Shown here piece by piece: positions 27,726-35,621 of a stretch of DNA of 64,000 nucleotides. The stretch is from Actinomyces sp. AC-20-1 (GTDB lineage: Bacteria > Actinomycetota > Actinomycetes > Actinomycetales > Actinomycetaceae): contig NZ_JACJVC010000006.1 in the NCBI RefSeq assembly GCF_023369555.1, positions 81,485-145,484 on the forward strand. The letters are read 5' to 3'. The position numbers and the translations under genes are program-made. The notes below the pieces were generated by a model. That model made no database searches. It saw only the letters and a list, made by a program, of their open reading frames with translations, and was not told where the DNA came from. The first letter of the stretch is position 1. Every line of letters starts with the position of its first letter.

Positions 27726-27989
27726 ATGAGTCAGATGAGTGCCCCCGCCGTCGCCGCCGAGGCGACCGTCCCTGCCGAGTCCGAGGTCGCCGTCGCGGGC
27801 ACCTGCGAGCGCCCGCTGACGACCGCCGACCGTTGCGACGCCTGCGGCGCGCAGGCCTTCGTCCGCGCGGTCCTGGCCTCGGGCGAGCTGCTGCTGTGCG
27901 GCCACCACGCCCGTGCCCACATGCCGGCCCTGGAGCGTCAGGCGCTGTTCATCCAGGACGAGACCGCGGCCCTCGCCCCCGCCCGGTGA
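27726..27989 (+). CDS. DUF7455 small zinc-finger-like protein
   Basis: An 87-residue protein of the actinobacterial DUF7455 type, unknown function, usually encoded near the primary sigma factor. The conserved core is LTTADRCDACGAQAFVRAVLASGELLLCGHHARAHMPAL, with CxxC followed by CGHH, a probable metal-binding knuckle. It has a 30-residue low-complexity N-terminus. The stop overlaps the GTG of the next gene (GTGA), so it starts a three-gene translationally coupled unit with two YbjN-fold genes. Confidence 0.88.
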   Translation: MSQMSAPAVAAEATVPAESEVAVAGTCERPLTTADRCDACGAQAFVRAVLASGELLLCGHHARAHMPALERQALFIQDETAALAPAR

Positions 27990-28477
27990 GCCCGGTGAGC
28001 ACAGGCGAGGGCACCGTGCCGTTCTTGGGCGCGGTCCTTGCTGCGCCCGGGGTGCCGGCGCCGCTCACGCGTGAGCGCCTTCTCGTCCTGTGCTCGCAGG
28101 CCGGCTGGAGCCACCGTGTGGGACCGGAGGGCGAGCTGCGCGTGAGCCCCGGCCAGGACGAGGTCGCTCTGCACCAGCGCGGTGAGCGGGGCGAGGTCCT
28201 GCTCGTGCGCTCCACCTGGCACGTCAACCTGGACGTCGGCGTGCGGGAGACGGTGCGCCGCCTCATCGAGGACCACCACCGGCGCACCCCCTGGCCGCAG
28301 GCCCACCTCGACGTCCAGGACCAGGGCCTCCTGCTGGTGCGCACGGCCCAGGCCGTGGACCTCACCGAGGGGGTCACCGATGACCAGCTGCGCGCCCACG
28401 TGGCGGACGCCCTGGGTGCAGCGCAGTCCCTCTTCGGTGAGATCGCCGCCCTGCTGGGGCTAGGGGAGGTCTCATGA
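27986..28477 (+). CDS. YbjN domain-containing protein (first of tandem pair)
   Basis: A 163-residue protein with the YbjN/type III chaperone-like fold. Support comes from VLLVRSTWHVNLDVGVRETVRRLIEDHHRRTPWPQAHLDVQDQGLLLVRTAQAVDLTEGVTDDQLRAHVADALGAAQSLFGEI; the TPWP and GVTDDQL motifs are typical of actinobacterial YbjN proteins. The role is unknown; YbjN affects motility and stress in E. coli. The GTG at 27986 overlaps the upstream stop, and its own stop overlaps the next ATG (ATGA). Confidence 0.8.
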   Translation: MSPVSTGEGTVPFLGAVLAAPGVPAPLTRERLLVLCSQAGWSHRVGPEGELRVSPGQDEVALHQRGERGEVLLVRSTWHVNLDVGVRETVRRLIEDHHRRTPWPQAHLDVQDQGLLLVRTAQAVDLTEGVTDDQLRAHVADALGAAQSLFGEIAALLGLGEVS

Positions 28478-28935
28478 GCGTGCTGTCGCACGAGCCCGAC
28501 GGCGGGGCGCGGGTCCCGGGCCCGCTGGACCCCTCGCGCCTGGCCCGGGTGCTCGCCGGAGCCGGCGTCCGTGTGCGGCCCGCTCCTGACGGGGCCCTGG
28601 TGGGCCGCTGGGACGGCGTCGTCGTCCGGGTGACGGTCGGCGAGGGCCCGCCCGCCGTGCTCAACGTGGTGGGGCTGCTGCCCAAGTCCTTCCCGTCCTC
28701 GGCGCGGCCTAGGCTGCGCGAGGCGGTTGAGGAGCGTCACCGCAGCCACCCGTGGCCCACCTGCTTCCTCACCGAGCTTCCCGGTGAGGGGCCCGACGGC
28801 GGGATCCTGCTGGGTGGGGCCTGTGCCCTGGGCACCGGGGCCGGGGTGACGGACGCGCAGGTGCTGCGGCACGTGCGGGCCTCGGTCGTCTCCTTCCAGG
28901 AGGCCTTCGCCGAGCTGCGCGACGCCCTGCGCTGA
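28474..28935 (+). CDS. YbjN domain-containing protein (second of tandem pair)
   Basis: A 153-residue paralogue of the preceding protein: LRPxxx-type N-terminal helix, VRVTVGEGPPAVLNVVGLLP, the same RHRSHPWPTCFL motif and GVTDAQVLRHVRASVVSFQEAFAEL tail. The two probably form a heterodimer, which is inference from the coupled arrangement and shared fold. The gene ends at a strong hairpin that separates it from the convergent sigma factor gene. Confidence 0.78.
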   Translation: MSVLSHEPDGGARVPGPLDPSRLARVLAGAGVRVRPAPDGALVGRWDGVVVRVTVGEGPPAVLNVVGLLPKSFPSSARPRLREAVEERHRSHPWPTCFLTELPGEGPDGGILLGGACALGTGAGVTDAQVLRHVRASVVSFQEAFAELRDALR

Positions 28936-28937
28936 GC

Positions 28938-28985
28938 GCGTCTGGGGCCCGGGACCACCCGTGGGTGGTCCCGGGCCCCAGACGC
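28938..28985. terminator. Bidirectional terminator YbjN / sigma factor
   Basis: A perfect 23-bp inverted repeat (28938-28960 with 28963-28985) immediately after the YbjN stop and 12 bases before the sigma gene stop. It serves both convergent units. Confidence 0.85.
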
Positions 28986-28996
28986 TCAGGCGGCGG

Positions 28997-30664
28997 TCAG
29001 TCGAGGTAGTCACGCAGGACCTGGCTGCGCGAGGGGTGTCGCAGCTTGCTCATCGTCTTGGACTCGATCTGGCGGATCCGCTCGCGCGTGACGCCGTAGA
29101 CCTTGCCGATCTCGTCCAGGGTCTTGGGCTGGCCGTCGGTGAGCCCGAAGCGCATGGACACGACGCCGGCCTCGCGCTCGGAGAGCGTGTCGAGCACCGC
29201 GTGCAGCTGCTCCTGCAGGAGCGTGAAGCTCACCGCGTCCGCCGGCACCACGGCCTCGGAGTCCTCGATGAGGTCACCGAACTCGCTGTCGCCGTCCTCA
29301 CCCAGGGGCGTGTGCAGGCTGATGGGCTCGCGCCCGTACTTCTGGACCTCGATGACCTTCTCGGGCGTCATGTCGAGCTCGACGGCCAGCTCCTCCGGGG
29401 TGGGCTCGCGGCCCAGGTCCTGGAGCATCTGGCGCTGGACGCGGGCCAGCTTGTTGATGACCTCGACCATGTGGACGGGGATGCGGATCGTGCGGGCCTG
29501 GTCCGCCATGGCTCGGGTGATGGCCTGGCGGATCCACCAGGTCGCGTAGGTGGAGAACTTGAAGCCCTTGGTGTAGTCGAACTTCTCCACGGCCCGGATG
29601 AGGCCGAGGTTGCCCTCCTGGATGAGGTCGAGGAAGAGCATCCCGCGGCCCGTGTAGCGCTTGGCCAGGGACACGACCAGCCGCAGGTTCGCCTCGAGCA
29701 GGTGGTTCTTGGCCCGCTGGCCGTCGTTGGAGATCCACAGGAGCTCACGGCGGTGCTTGGCCTCGAGCTCGCCGTTGTCGCTGCTCAGCAGGTACTCGGC
29801 GTACATGCCGGCCTCGATGCGCTTGGCGAGCTCGACCTCCTGCTCGGCGTTGAGGAGCGCGACCTTGCCGATCTGCTTGAGGTAGTCCTTGACCGGGTCC
29901 GCGGTGGCGCCGGCGGTGACGACCTTCTGCGCGGGCTCGTCGGCCTCGTCGGAGTCGGAGACCGTGTAGGAGCCGTCCTTGTCCTTGGAGGAGCGCGAGC
30001 GCTTGCCCGCCTTCTTGGCGGCGGCCCTCTCCGCCTCCTCGCGGCGCATGCGCTCGAGCTCACCGGTGAGGGCGGCGATGGAGGGCTCCATCTTGATGCC
30101 CTTGATGACCCAGCCGCGGAAGATGAAGCCGTTGCGGGTGAGGAAGTCGCGGGCGACGACGGGCTCCTCCTCGTCGGGCAGGACGAAGCGCGGCACGGGG
30201 CCGTGGCCGTAGGGGGCCAGGGTGATGGGGTTCTCGAGCGTGCCGTTGCCGGCGATCTCCAGGCCCTCGACCACGGTGCGCGAGCGCACGTAGAGGGTGG
30301 CGCCGGGGGCCAGGCGCACGCCCTTGAGGGAGGCCGTGGTGTTGAAAGGAGCGCGCTTGGAGCCGTCACCGTCCTCCTCGAGGCTCACGTCGAGGTAGTA
30401 GTCGCGCAGCTCCGGGGCGGGGCCCTCGTCCTCGCTCTCCTCGTCGCCGTCACCCGAGACGTCGTCGGAGTCCTCGTCCTCCTCGTCCAGGTCCTCGTCG
30501 TCGGAGTCGTCCAGGTCGTCGGAGTCCTCCGAGTCCTCGTCGTCCTCCTCGTCGTCGTCCGAGCCGTCGAGGTCGTCGAGGTCGAAGTCCTCGGTCTCCT
30601 CGACCTCGTCGATGTCGTCCTTGCGCGAGGAGGCGCGCTTGCGCGAGGCTGTGGAAGTGGCCAC
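28997..30664 (-). CDS. sigA: Primary RNA polymerase sigma factor (RpoD/SigA) with unusual N-terminal insertion
   Basis: A 555-residue sigma-70 group 1 factor. Region 1.2 is at about 255-290 ([31 protein letters not shown]), region 2 at 315-395 ([60 protein letters not shown]), region 3 at 395-480 and region 4 at 485-555 with [33 protein letters not shown]. Residues 17-80 are an Asp/Glu/Ser tract. Residues about 86-190 are not sigma-like: they read like the start of a right-handed beta-helix protein (DYYLDVS...[11 protein letters not shown]...[17 protein letters not shown]...[10 protein letters not shown]). The frame is continuous and the GTG start has AAAGGA upstream, so the segment is part of the gene as sequenced. 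Confidence 0.93.
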   Translation of the reverse strand: MATSTASRKRASSRKDDIDEVEETEDFDLDDLDGSDDDEEDDEDSEDSDDLDDSDDEDLDEEDEDSDDVSGDGDEESEDEGPAPELRDYYLDVSLEEDGDGSKRAPFNTTASLKGVRLAPGATLYVRSRTVVEGLEIAGNGTLENPITLAPYGHGPVPRFVLPDEEEPVVARDFLTRNGFIFRGWVIKGIKMEPSIAALTGELERMRREEAERAAAKKAGKRSRSSKDKDGSYTVSDSDEADEPAQKVVTAGATADPVKDYLKQIGKVALLNAEQEVELAKRIEAGMYAEYLLSSDNGELEAKHRRELLWISNDGQRAKNHLLEANLRLVVSLAKRYTGRGMLFLDLIQEGNLGLIRAVEKFDYTKGFKFSTYATWWIRQAITRAMADQARTIRIPVHMVEVINKLARVQRQMLQDLGREPTPEELAVELDMTPEKVIEVQKYGREPISLHTPLGEDGDSEFGDLIEDSEAVVPADAVSFTLLQEQLHAVLDTLSEREAGVVSMRFGLTDGQPKTLDEIGKVYGVTRERIRQIESKTMSKLRHPSRSQVLRDYLD

Positions 30665-30838
30665 GGATGTCCTTTCACGTGGGGTGACGTCTCAGGCGGC
30701 GGTGCGCGCAGGGCGCATGCCACCACCGACGCAGCAGGCAACCGCGCCATTGTAGCGTTTATTCCCGGGGGCCCTCGTGCGCCCATAGCCGCGGCCGATC
30801 AGCCCCGGGCCGGCCCCGGGCCCGTGCCCGGCGCCCGA

Positions 30839-30844
30839 TACGCT
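30839..30844 (+). promoter_or_regulatory. -10 box, leaderless-type (polyprenyl synthase)
   Basis: TACGCT followed by six bases and the ATG at 30851. Confidence 0.5.
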
Positions 30845-30850
30845 GCGCCC

Positions 30851-32080
30851 ATGAGCGCACCCGCCACCGGCTCCCTCCCCTGCCCCCGTCCCGGCGAGGA
30901 CTCCCCGGGCCCGGCCGGTGGCGCCGCACCCGGTGCCGGCGAGCGCGTGCGCGCCGCCGTCGACGCCCGCCTGGCCCAGGTCCTCGAGGAGCACCGCGAG
31001 CGGTGGCGGGGTCTCGCGCCCGCCTGCGACGAGCTCCTCGACGCCGCCGCGGACCTGCTCAGCGGGGGCAAGCGCACCCGCGCCCTGCTCAGCGCGCTCG
31101 GCGCCGCCCTCCTGCTCGACGGCGACGACAGGGAGCGGGCGCTCACCTGCCCCGTGGTCGCGCGCACCGGCGCGGCCCTCGAGCTCTACCAGGCCAGCGC
31201 CCTCGTGCACGACGACGTCATCGACTCGGCGCAGACCCGCCGGGGCATGCCGGCCGCGCACCGGCGCCTGGCGGCCCTGCACCGGGACTCCGGCTGGCTC
31301 GGGGACCCGGAGGCCTTCGGGCGCCACGGCGCCCTCCTCCTGGGGGACGTGCTGCTGTCCCTGGCGGCCGGGGAGATGAGCGCCCTCGCCGCCGACCGGC
31401 CTGCCGGGCCCGGCCCGGACGCCGCCCGCCGCGCCCTGGCCCGCAGCGCCTTCGACGCCATGACGGCGGAGGTCGCCGTCGGCCAGTACCTCGACATCCG
31501 CAGCGAGGTCACCCCCCTGTCCGCCCCGGGGGCGGAGCCTGCCGCCTCGGCGCAGGCCATGCACGAGCAGGCCCTCGCCGTCGTGCGCCACAAGTCCGCG
31601 CGCTACTCCGTCATGCACCCCGTGCTCATCGGCGCGCTCCTGGCAGGCGTGGAGCCCGGCTCCGCCCTGCACGGGGCGCTGGCGCTGTTCGGGGAGGAGG
31701 TCGGTACCGCCTTCCAGCTGCGCGACGACGACCTCGGGGTCTTCGGCGACCCGCGGGTCACCGGCAAGCCCGCGGGTGACGACCTGCGCGAGGGCAAGCG
31801 GACCGTCCTGCTGTCCCTGGCCTGGCGGATGACCGACGAGGAGGGCCGCCGCGCCCTGCGGGCCGTCCTGGCCCGGCCCGGGGCCGGGCAGGCCGACCTG
31901 GCGGCCGCGGCCCGGGTCATCGAGGACTGCGGCGCGCGCGAGGCCCACGAGGCCGAGGTCGAGGCCCACCTGGCGGCCGGTCTGGCCGCCCTTGACGGCC
32001 TGGCGCCGGGCACGCTGCCCGAGGCCTCCTCACGCTCCCTGCGGGAGGCGGCGCTGGCCCTCACGCGCCGGCGCGCCTGA
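30851..32080 (+). CDS. Polyprenyl (geranylgeranyl-type) diphosphate synthase
   Basis: A 409-residue trans-isoprenyl diphosphate synthase that condenses isopentenyl diphosphate with an allylic diphosphate. The first Asp-rich motif is LVHDDVIDSAQTRRG (near residues 118-130) and the second is FQLRDDDLGVFGDPRVTGKPAGDDLREGKRT (near 288). LSGGKRTRALL near residue 75 binds IPP. Product length cannot be fixed from sequence; menaquinone side chain or geranylgeranyl precursors are likely. The N-terminal 35 residues are low complexity. It corresponds to idsA2 beside pknL in M. tuberculosis, and here a kinase gene follows 54 bases downstream with its own promoter. Confidence 0.92.
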   Translation: MSAPATGSLPCPRPGEDSPGPAGGAAPGAGERVRAAVDARLAQVLEEHRERWRGLAPACDELLDAAADLLSGGKRTRALLSALGAALLLDGDDRERALTCPVVARTGAALELYQASALVHDDVIDSAQTRRGMPAAHRRLAALHRDSGWLGDPEAFGRHGALLLGDVLLSLAAGEMSALAADRPAGPGPDAARRALARSAFDAMTAEVAVGQYLDIRSEVTPLSAPGAEPAASAQAMHEQALAVVRHKSARYSVMHPVLIGALLAGVEPGSALHGALALFGEEVGTAFQLRDDDLGVFGDPRVTGKPAGDDLREGKRTVLLSLAWRMTDEEGRRALRAVLARPGAGQADLAAAARVIEDCGAREAHEAEVEAHLAAGLAALDGLAPGTLPEASSRSLREAALALTRRRA

Positions 32081-32122
32081 GCGGCCGGGCGCGTTGGTTC
32101 CGGTGCGGGGCCCGCCCGCCCG

Positions 32123-32128
32123 TAGACT
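32123..32128 (+). promoter_or_regulatory. -10 box, leaderless-type (kinase)
   Basis: TAGACT followed by six bases and the GTG at 32135. Confidence 0.5.
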
Positions 32129-32134
32129 GCCCGC

Positions 32135-34147
32135 GTGGTCACGGATCCCCTCATCGGACGCCTCGTCGACTCTCGTTACGAGATCGTCGACCGGGTGGCC
32201 CGTGGTGGCATGGCCACGGTCTACAAGGCGCACGACCGCCGGCTCGAGCGCAGGGTGGCGCTCAAGCTCATGCACCCGCACCTGGCGGACTCCCCCGACT
32301 TCGTCTCCCGCTTCCGCCGTGAGGCGCGCGCCGCCGCCCGCCTGAGCAACCCGGGCGTGGTCGCCGTCTACGACCAGGGCAGCCTCGACGGCGTCGCCTA
32401 CCTCGTCATGGAGCTCGTCGAGGGCCCCAACCTGCGTGACCTCATCACCACCGGGCCGCTGAGCGTCAAGGAGGCGCTGGGGCTCATCGCCCAGGTGCTG
32501 CGGCCCCTGGGCGCCGCGCACCGCGCCGGCCTCGTCCACCGTGACGTCAAGCCGGAGAACGTGCTCCTGCCCTCCGACGGCTCGGTCGCCAAGGTCGCCG
32601 ACTTCGGGCTGGCGCGCGCCGTCACCGAGTCCGCGCAGACCACCACCGGCAACGTGCTCGGCACCGTCGCCTACCTCGCCCCCGAGCTCATCACCGCCGG
32701 CGTCTCCTCGCCGCGCGCCGACGTCTTCTCCGCCGGCGTCATCCTCTACGAGCTGCTCACCGGCGAGCAGCCCTTCGCGGCCGACACCCCCATCCAGATC
32801 GCCTTCCGCAACGTCCACGAGGACGTGCCCCTGGTCTCCGCGCTCGTGCCGGAGGCGCCCGCGTGCGTCGACGTCCTGGTCGCGGACATGACCCGGCGTG
32901 AGCCGCGCGAGCGCCTGGCCGACGCCGACGAGGCCCTGGCGCGGCTGCGCGATGCCGTCGCCGGACTGTCCCCCAGTGAGATGAGCGTCAAGCGCGGGGG
33001 CGGCACCGGCTCCCTGCGCACGCAGGAGGTGCTGGCCGCCAACGCGGAGGCGGCCCGCCAGGCCGTGCGCCAGGAGCCCGAGGCCGACGACGAGGACGCG
33101 ACCCCGGCCGCCGGCTTCAGGACCGTCTCCCTGCCCATCGGGTCCATCGGTGCTGAGGACTCGGGGGCCACGCGCTCCCTGGACCGCTCGACCGTGGCCG
33201 CCACGGACCAGGAGACGACGTCGCTGGCCCGCCCGCGCCACCAGCGGGTGCGCCGTCGGACCGCCGTCGGCCTGGGGGCGCTGGCCGTCCTCGGCGCGGG
33301 CGGGGCCGGTGGGCTCTGGTGGTACACGCAGGCGGGGCCGGGGCGCCACGTCGACGTCCCCCAGGTCGTCGGGCTCGTCCAGGAGGAGGCGCAGGCCGCC
33401 GTCCTCGCCGTCGGCCTGGTGTGGGCGGCGCCCACCCGCGCCTACTCGGACACGGTCGCCTCGGGCTGCGTCATCTCCTGCGAGCCGGACCCGGGCTCCT
33501 CGGTGCGCTTGGGGGCTGCCGTCACGGCGGTCGTCTCGCGCGGCATCGAGCAGAAGCAGGTGCCCGACGTCGTCGGACGCACCCGGGAGGAGGCCACGAC
33601 GGCGATCACCGAGGCCGGCCTGGCCGTCGGCGCCGTCACCCAGTCCTTCTCCGACTCCGTCCCCGAGGGGCAGGTGGTCTCCACCAGCCCGGCCGCCGGC
33701 GAGATGGTCGACCACTCCTCCGCCGTCGCCGTCGTCATCTCGAAGGGCCGCCAGCCCGCCACCGTGCCCGGGCTCGCCGGGCTGAACGAGCAGGAGGCCA
33801 CCACCGCGCTGGAGAGCGCGGGCCTGGCCCTGGGCGAGGTGACGACCTCGTACCACGACACGGTGGAGGAGGGGCGTGTCATCTCCTCCAGCCCCGCGGC
33901 CGGCGCCGAGGACGTCTACGTCGGTGACAGCGTCGCTCTCGTGGTCTCGCTCGGCCCCGAGATGGTCACGGTCCCGGAGGTGACCGGCAAGAGCGAGACG
34001 GAGGCCGTCACCGCGCTGGAGGCGGCCAGCCTGGTCGTCACGGTCTCCTACGTGTGGGGCGGCCTGTTCGGCACGGCCCGCTCGACGGACCCGGCGGGCG
34101 GGGCGAGTGTGCGCAAGGGCTCGACGGTGACGCTGTACGTCGTCTGA
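32135..34147 (+). CDS. Serine/threonine protein kinase with four PASTA domains (PknL locus)
   Basis: A 670-residue membrane Ser/Thr kinase. The N-terminal catalytic domain has a Gly-rich loop ARGGMATVY, Lys43 in VALKLM, HRDVKPEN with Asp136, DFG at Asp155 and an activation loop with TTTGNVLGTVAYLAPE. A juxtamembrane acidic linker leads to one transmembrane helix near 370-395 (RRTAVGLGALAVLGAGGAGGLWW). Four PASTA repeats (VPQVVGL..., VPDVVGR..., VPGLAGL..., VPEVTGK...) form the extracellular muropeptide/lipid II-sensing part. Position between idsA and class II aroG matches PknL, yet M. tuberculosis PknL lacks PASTA repeats; domain content is PknB-like. Confidence 0.93.
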   Translation: MVTDPLIGRLVDSRYEIVDRVARGGMATVYKAHDRRLERRVALKLMHPHLADSPDFVSRFRREARAAARLSNPGVVAVYDQGSLDGVAYLVMELVEGPNLRDLITTGPLSVKEALGLIAQVLRPLGAAHRAGLVHRDVKPENVLLPSDGSVAKVADFGLARAVTESAQTTTGNVLGTVAYLAPELITAGVSSPRADVFSAGVILYELLTGEQPFAADTPIQIAFRNVHEDVPLVSALVPEAPACVDVLVADMTRREPRERLADADEALARLRDAVAGLSPSEMSVKRGGGTGSLRTQEVLAANAEAARQAVRQEPEADDEDATPAAGFRTVSLPIGSIGAEDSGATRSLDRSTVAATDQETTSLARPRHQRVRRRTAVGLGALAVLGAGGAGGLWWYTQAGPGRHVDVPQVVGLVQEEAQAAVLAVGLVWAAPTRAYSDTVASGCVISCEPDPGSSVRLGAAVTAVVSRGIEQKQVPDVVGRTREEATTAITEAGLAVGAVTQSFSDSVPEGQVVSTSPAAGEMVDHSSAVAVVISKGRQPATVPGLAGLNEQEATTALESAGLALGEVTTSYHDTVEEGRVISSSPAAGAEDVYVGDSVALVVSLGPEMVTVPEVTGKSETEAVTALEAASLVVTVSYVWGGLFGTARSTDPAGGASVRKGSTVTLYVV

Positions 34148-34182
34148 GACGGGCTCGCAGCGCCCCAGCCGCCGCACGCGCC

Positions 34183-35526
34183 TCAGCCGCGCAGCATCTC
34201 CGCGACCTCGAAGGCCATCTCGAGGGACTGCTGGTGGTTCAGTCGCGGGTCCACGAGCGTCTCGTAGCGCTCGGCCAGGCGCTCGGCGTCGATGTGCTCG
34301 CCGCCGCCCAGGACCTCGGTGACGTCGTCGCCCGTGAGCTCGACGTGGATGCCGCCGGGGACCGTGCCCAGGGCGCGGTGGACCTCGAAGAAGCCGCGGA
34401 CCTCGTCCATGATCGTGTCGAACTCACGGGTCTTGTAGCCGGTCCCGGCCGTGATCGTGTTGCCGTGCATGGGGTCGGTCACCCAGGTGAGCGGGCGGCC
34501 GTCGGCCCTGACCGCCTCGATGAGCACCGGCAGGACCTCGCGGATGCGCCCGGCGCCCATGCGGGTGATGACCGTGAGCCTGCCGGCCTCGCCGTGGGGG
34601 TTGAGGTGGTCGATGAGGCGCAGGAGCTGGGCGGGGGTCGTCGTCGGACCGACCTTGACGCCCACGGGGTTGTGCACGCCCTCGAGCAGGGCCACGTGCG
34701 CGTCCTCGGCCCCACGGGTGCGCTCACCGATCCACAGCATGTGCGCGGAGGTGTCGTACAGGCGCCCGGAGCGCGAGTCCTCTCGCGTCATGGCGTCCTC
34801 GTACTCGAGCAGCAGGGCCTCGTGGGCGGCGTAGAAGTCGACCTGGCGCAGGGCGTCGAAGTCGACGCCGGCGGCGGCCATGAAGCGCATGGCCCGGTCG
34901 ATCTCCTCCGCGAAGGACTCGAAGCGCTTGTAGGCGGGGTTGGCGGTGAATCCGCGGTTCCAGGAGTGGACCTCGCGCAGGTCCGCGTAGCCGCCCATGG
35001 TGAAGGAGCGGATGAGGTTGAGGGTGGTGCCGGCGCGCAGGTAGGCGTCGAGCATGCGCTGGGGGTCCGGCACGCGCGCCTCGGCGGTGAAGGGGTGGCC
35101 GTTGACCGAGTCGCCCCGGTAGGAGGGCAGGGTGATCCCGTCGCGGGTCTCGGTGTCCGCGCTGCGGGGCTTGGCGTACTGCCCGGCCATGCGGCCGATC
35201 TTGACCACCGGGGTGGAGGCGCCGTAGGTGAGCACCGCAGCCATCTGGAGGATGGTCTGGAGCTTGAGGCGGATGTTCGTGGCCGTGTTGTCCTGGAAGG
35301 ACTCGGCGCAGTCCCCGCCCATGAGGACGAAGGCGTCACCGCGCTCGGCCTTGGCCATCTGCTGGCGCAGGGAGTCGACCTCTCCGGCGAAGACGAGCGG
35401 GGGCCGGGTGCGCAGGTCCGCGGCGACCTCGGCAAGACGTCCGGCATCCGGGTAGGAGGGCTGCTGGGCGGCGGGGCGGTCGCGCCAGCTGGCGGGGGTC
35501 CGGGGGGCGTCGAGCTCGTTCATCAC
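34183..35526 (-). CDS. aroG: 3-deoxy-7-phosphoheptulonate synthase, class II (DAHP synthase)
   Basis: The first enzyme of the shikimate pathway, joining phosphoenolpyruvate and erythrose 4-phosphate. The 447-residue class II type is clear: LVFAGEVDSLRQQMAKAERGDAFVLMGGDCAESF, VVKIGRMAGQYAKPRS, LPSYRGDSVNG, HMLWIGERTRG, GVKVGPTTTP, TWVTDPMHGNTITAGTGYKTREFD and GGIHVELTGDDVTEVLGG. Metal ligands Cys (GGDCAE), His (DPMHGN) and Glu (HVELTG) are present. I chose GTG 35526, six bases after TATGAT; ATG 35523 is the next codon. It is convergent with the kinase gene and downstream of the pfp terminator. Confidence 0.95.
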   Translation of the reverse strand: MMNELDAPRTPASWRDRPAAQQPSYPDAGRLAEVAADLRTRPPLVFAGEVDSLRQQMAKAERGDAFVLMGGDCAESFQDNTATNIRLKLQTILQMAAVLTYGASTPVVKIGRMAGQYAKPRSADTETRDGITLPSYRGDSVNGHPFTAEARVPDPQRMLDAYLRAGTTLNLIRSFTMGGYADLREVHSWNRGFTANPAYKRFESFAEEIDRAMRFMAAAGVDFDALRQVDFYAAHEALLLEYEDAMTREDSRSGRLYDTSAHMLWIGERTRGAEDAHVALLEGVHNPVGVKVGPTTTPAQLLRLIDHLNPHGEAGRLTVITRMGAGRIREVLPVLIEAVRADGRPLTWVTDPMHGNTITAGTGYKTREFDTIMDEVRGFFEVHRALGTVPGGIHVELTGDDVTEVLGGGEHIDAERLAERYETLVDPRLNHQQSLEMAFEVAEMLRG

Positions 35527-35532
35527 ACCGGC

Positions 35533-35538
35533 ATCATA
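35533..35538 (-). promoter_or_regulatory. -10 box, leaderless-type (aroG)
   Basis: Minus-strand TATGAT, six bases before GTG 35526; it is the best -10 match among the leaderless set. Confidence 0.55.
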
Positions 35539-35553
35539 CGGAGGGGGCAGGGC

Positions 35554-35590
35554 GGCCCCCGTGCCCGCCACCAGGCGGGACACGGGGGCC
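35554..35590 (-). terminator. Terminator of PPi-phosphofructokinase gene
   Basis: A 16-bp stem with a one-base bulge (35554-35569 with 35574-35590) and a four-base loop, located 32 bases after the pfp stop and before the aroG promoter on the same strand. Confidence 0.7.
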
Positions 35591-35621
35591 GTCGTCGTCG
35601 GCTCGCGTCAGTGCGCGGGGC

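Noticed and set aside
28997..30664. Possibility that sigA is a fusion caused by assembly error
   Set aside because: The reading frame, codon use and ribosome-binding site are continuous and no second gene remnant lies nearby, so I report it as one gene, with the odd segment listed as a finding.
28961..30838. Upstream extension of the polyprenyl synthase frame across sigA
   Set aside because: It is antisense to sigA; the enzyme begins at ATG 30851 after a -10 box.
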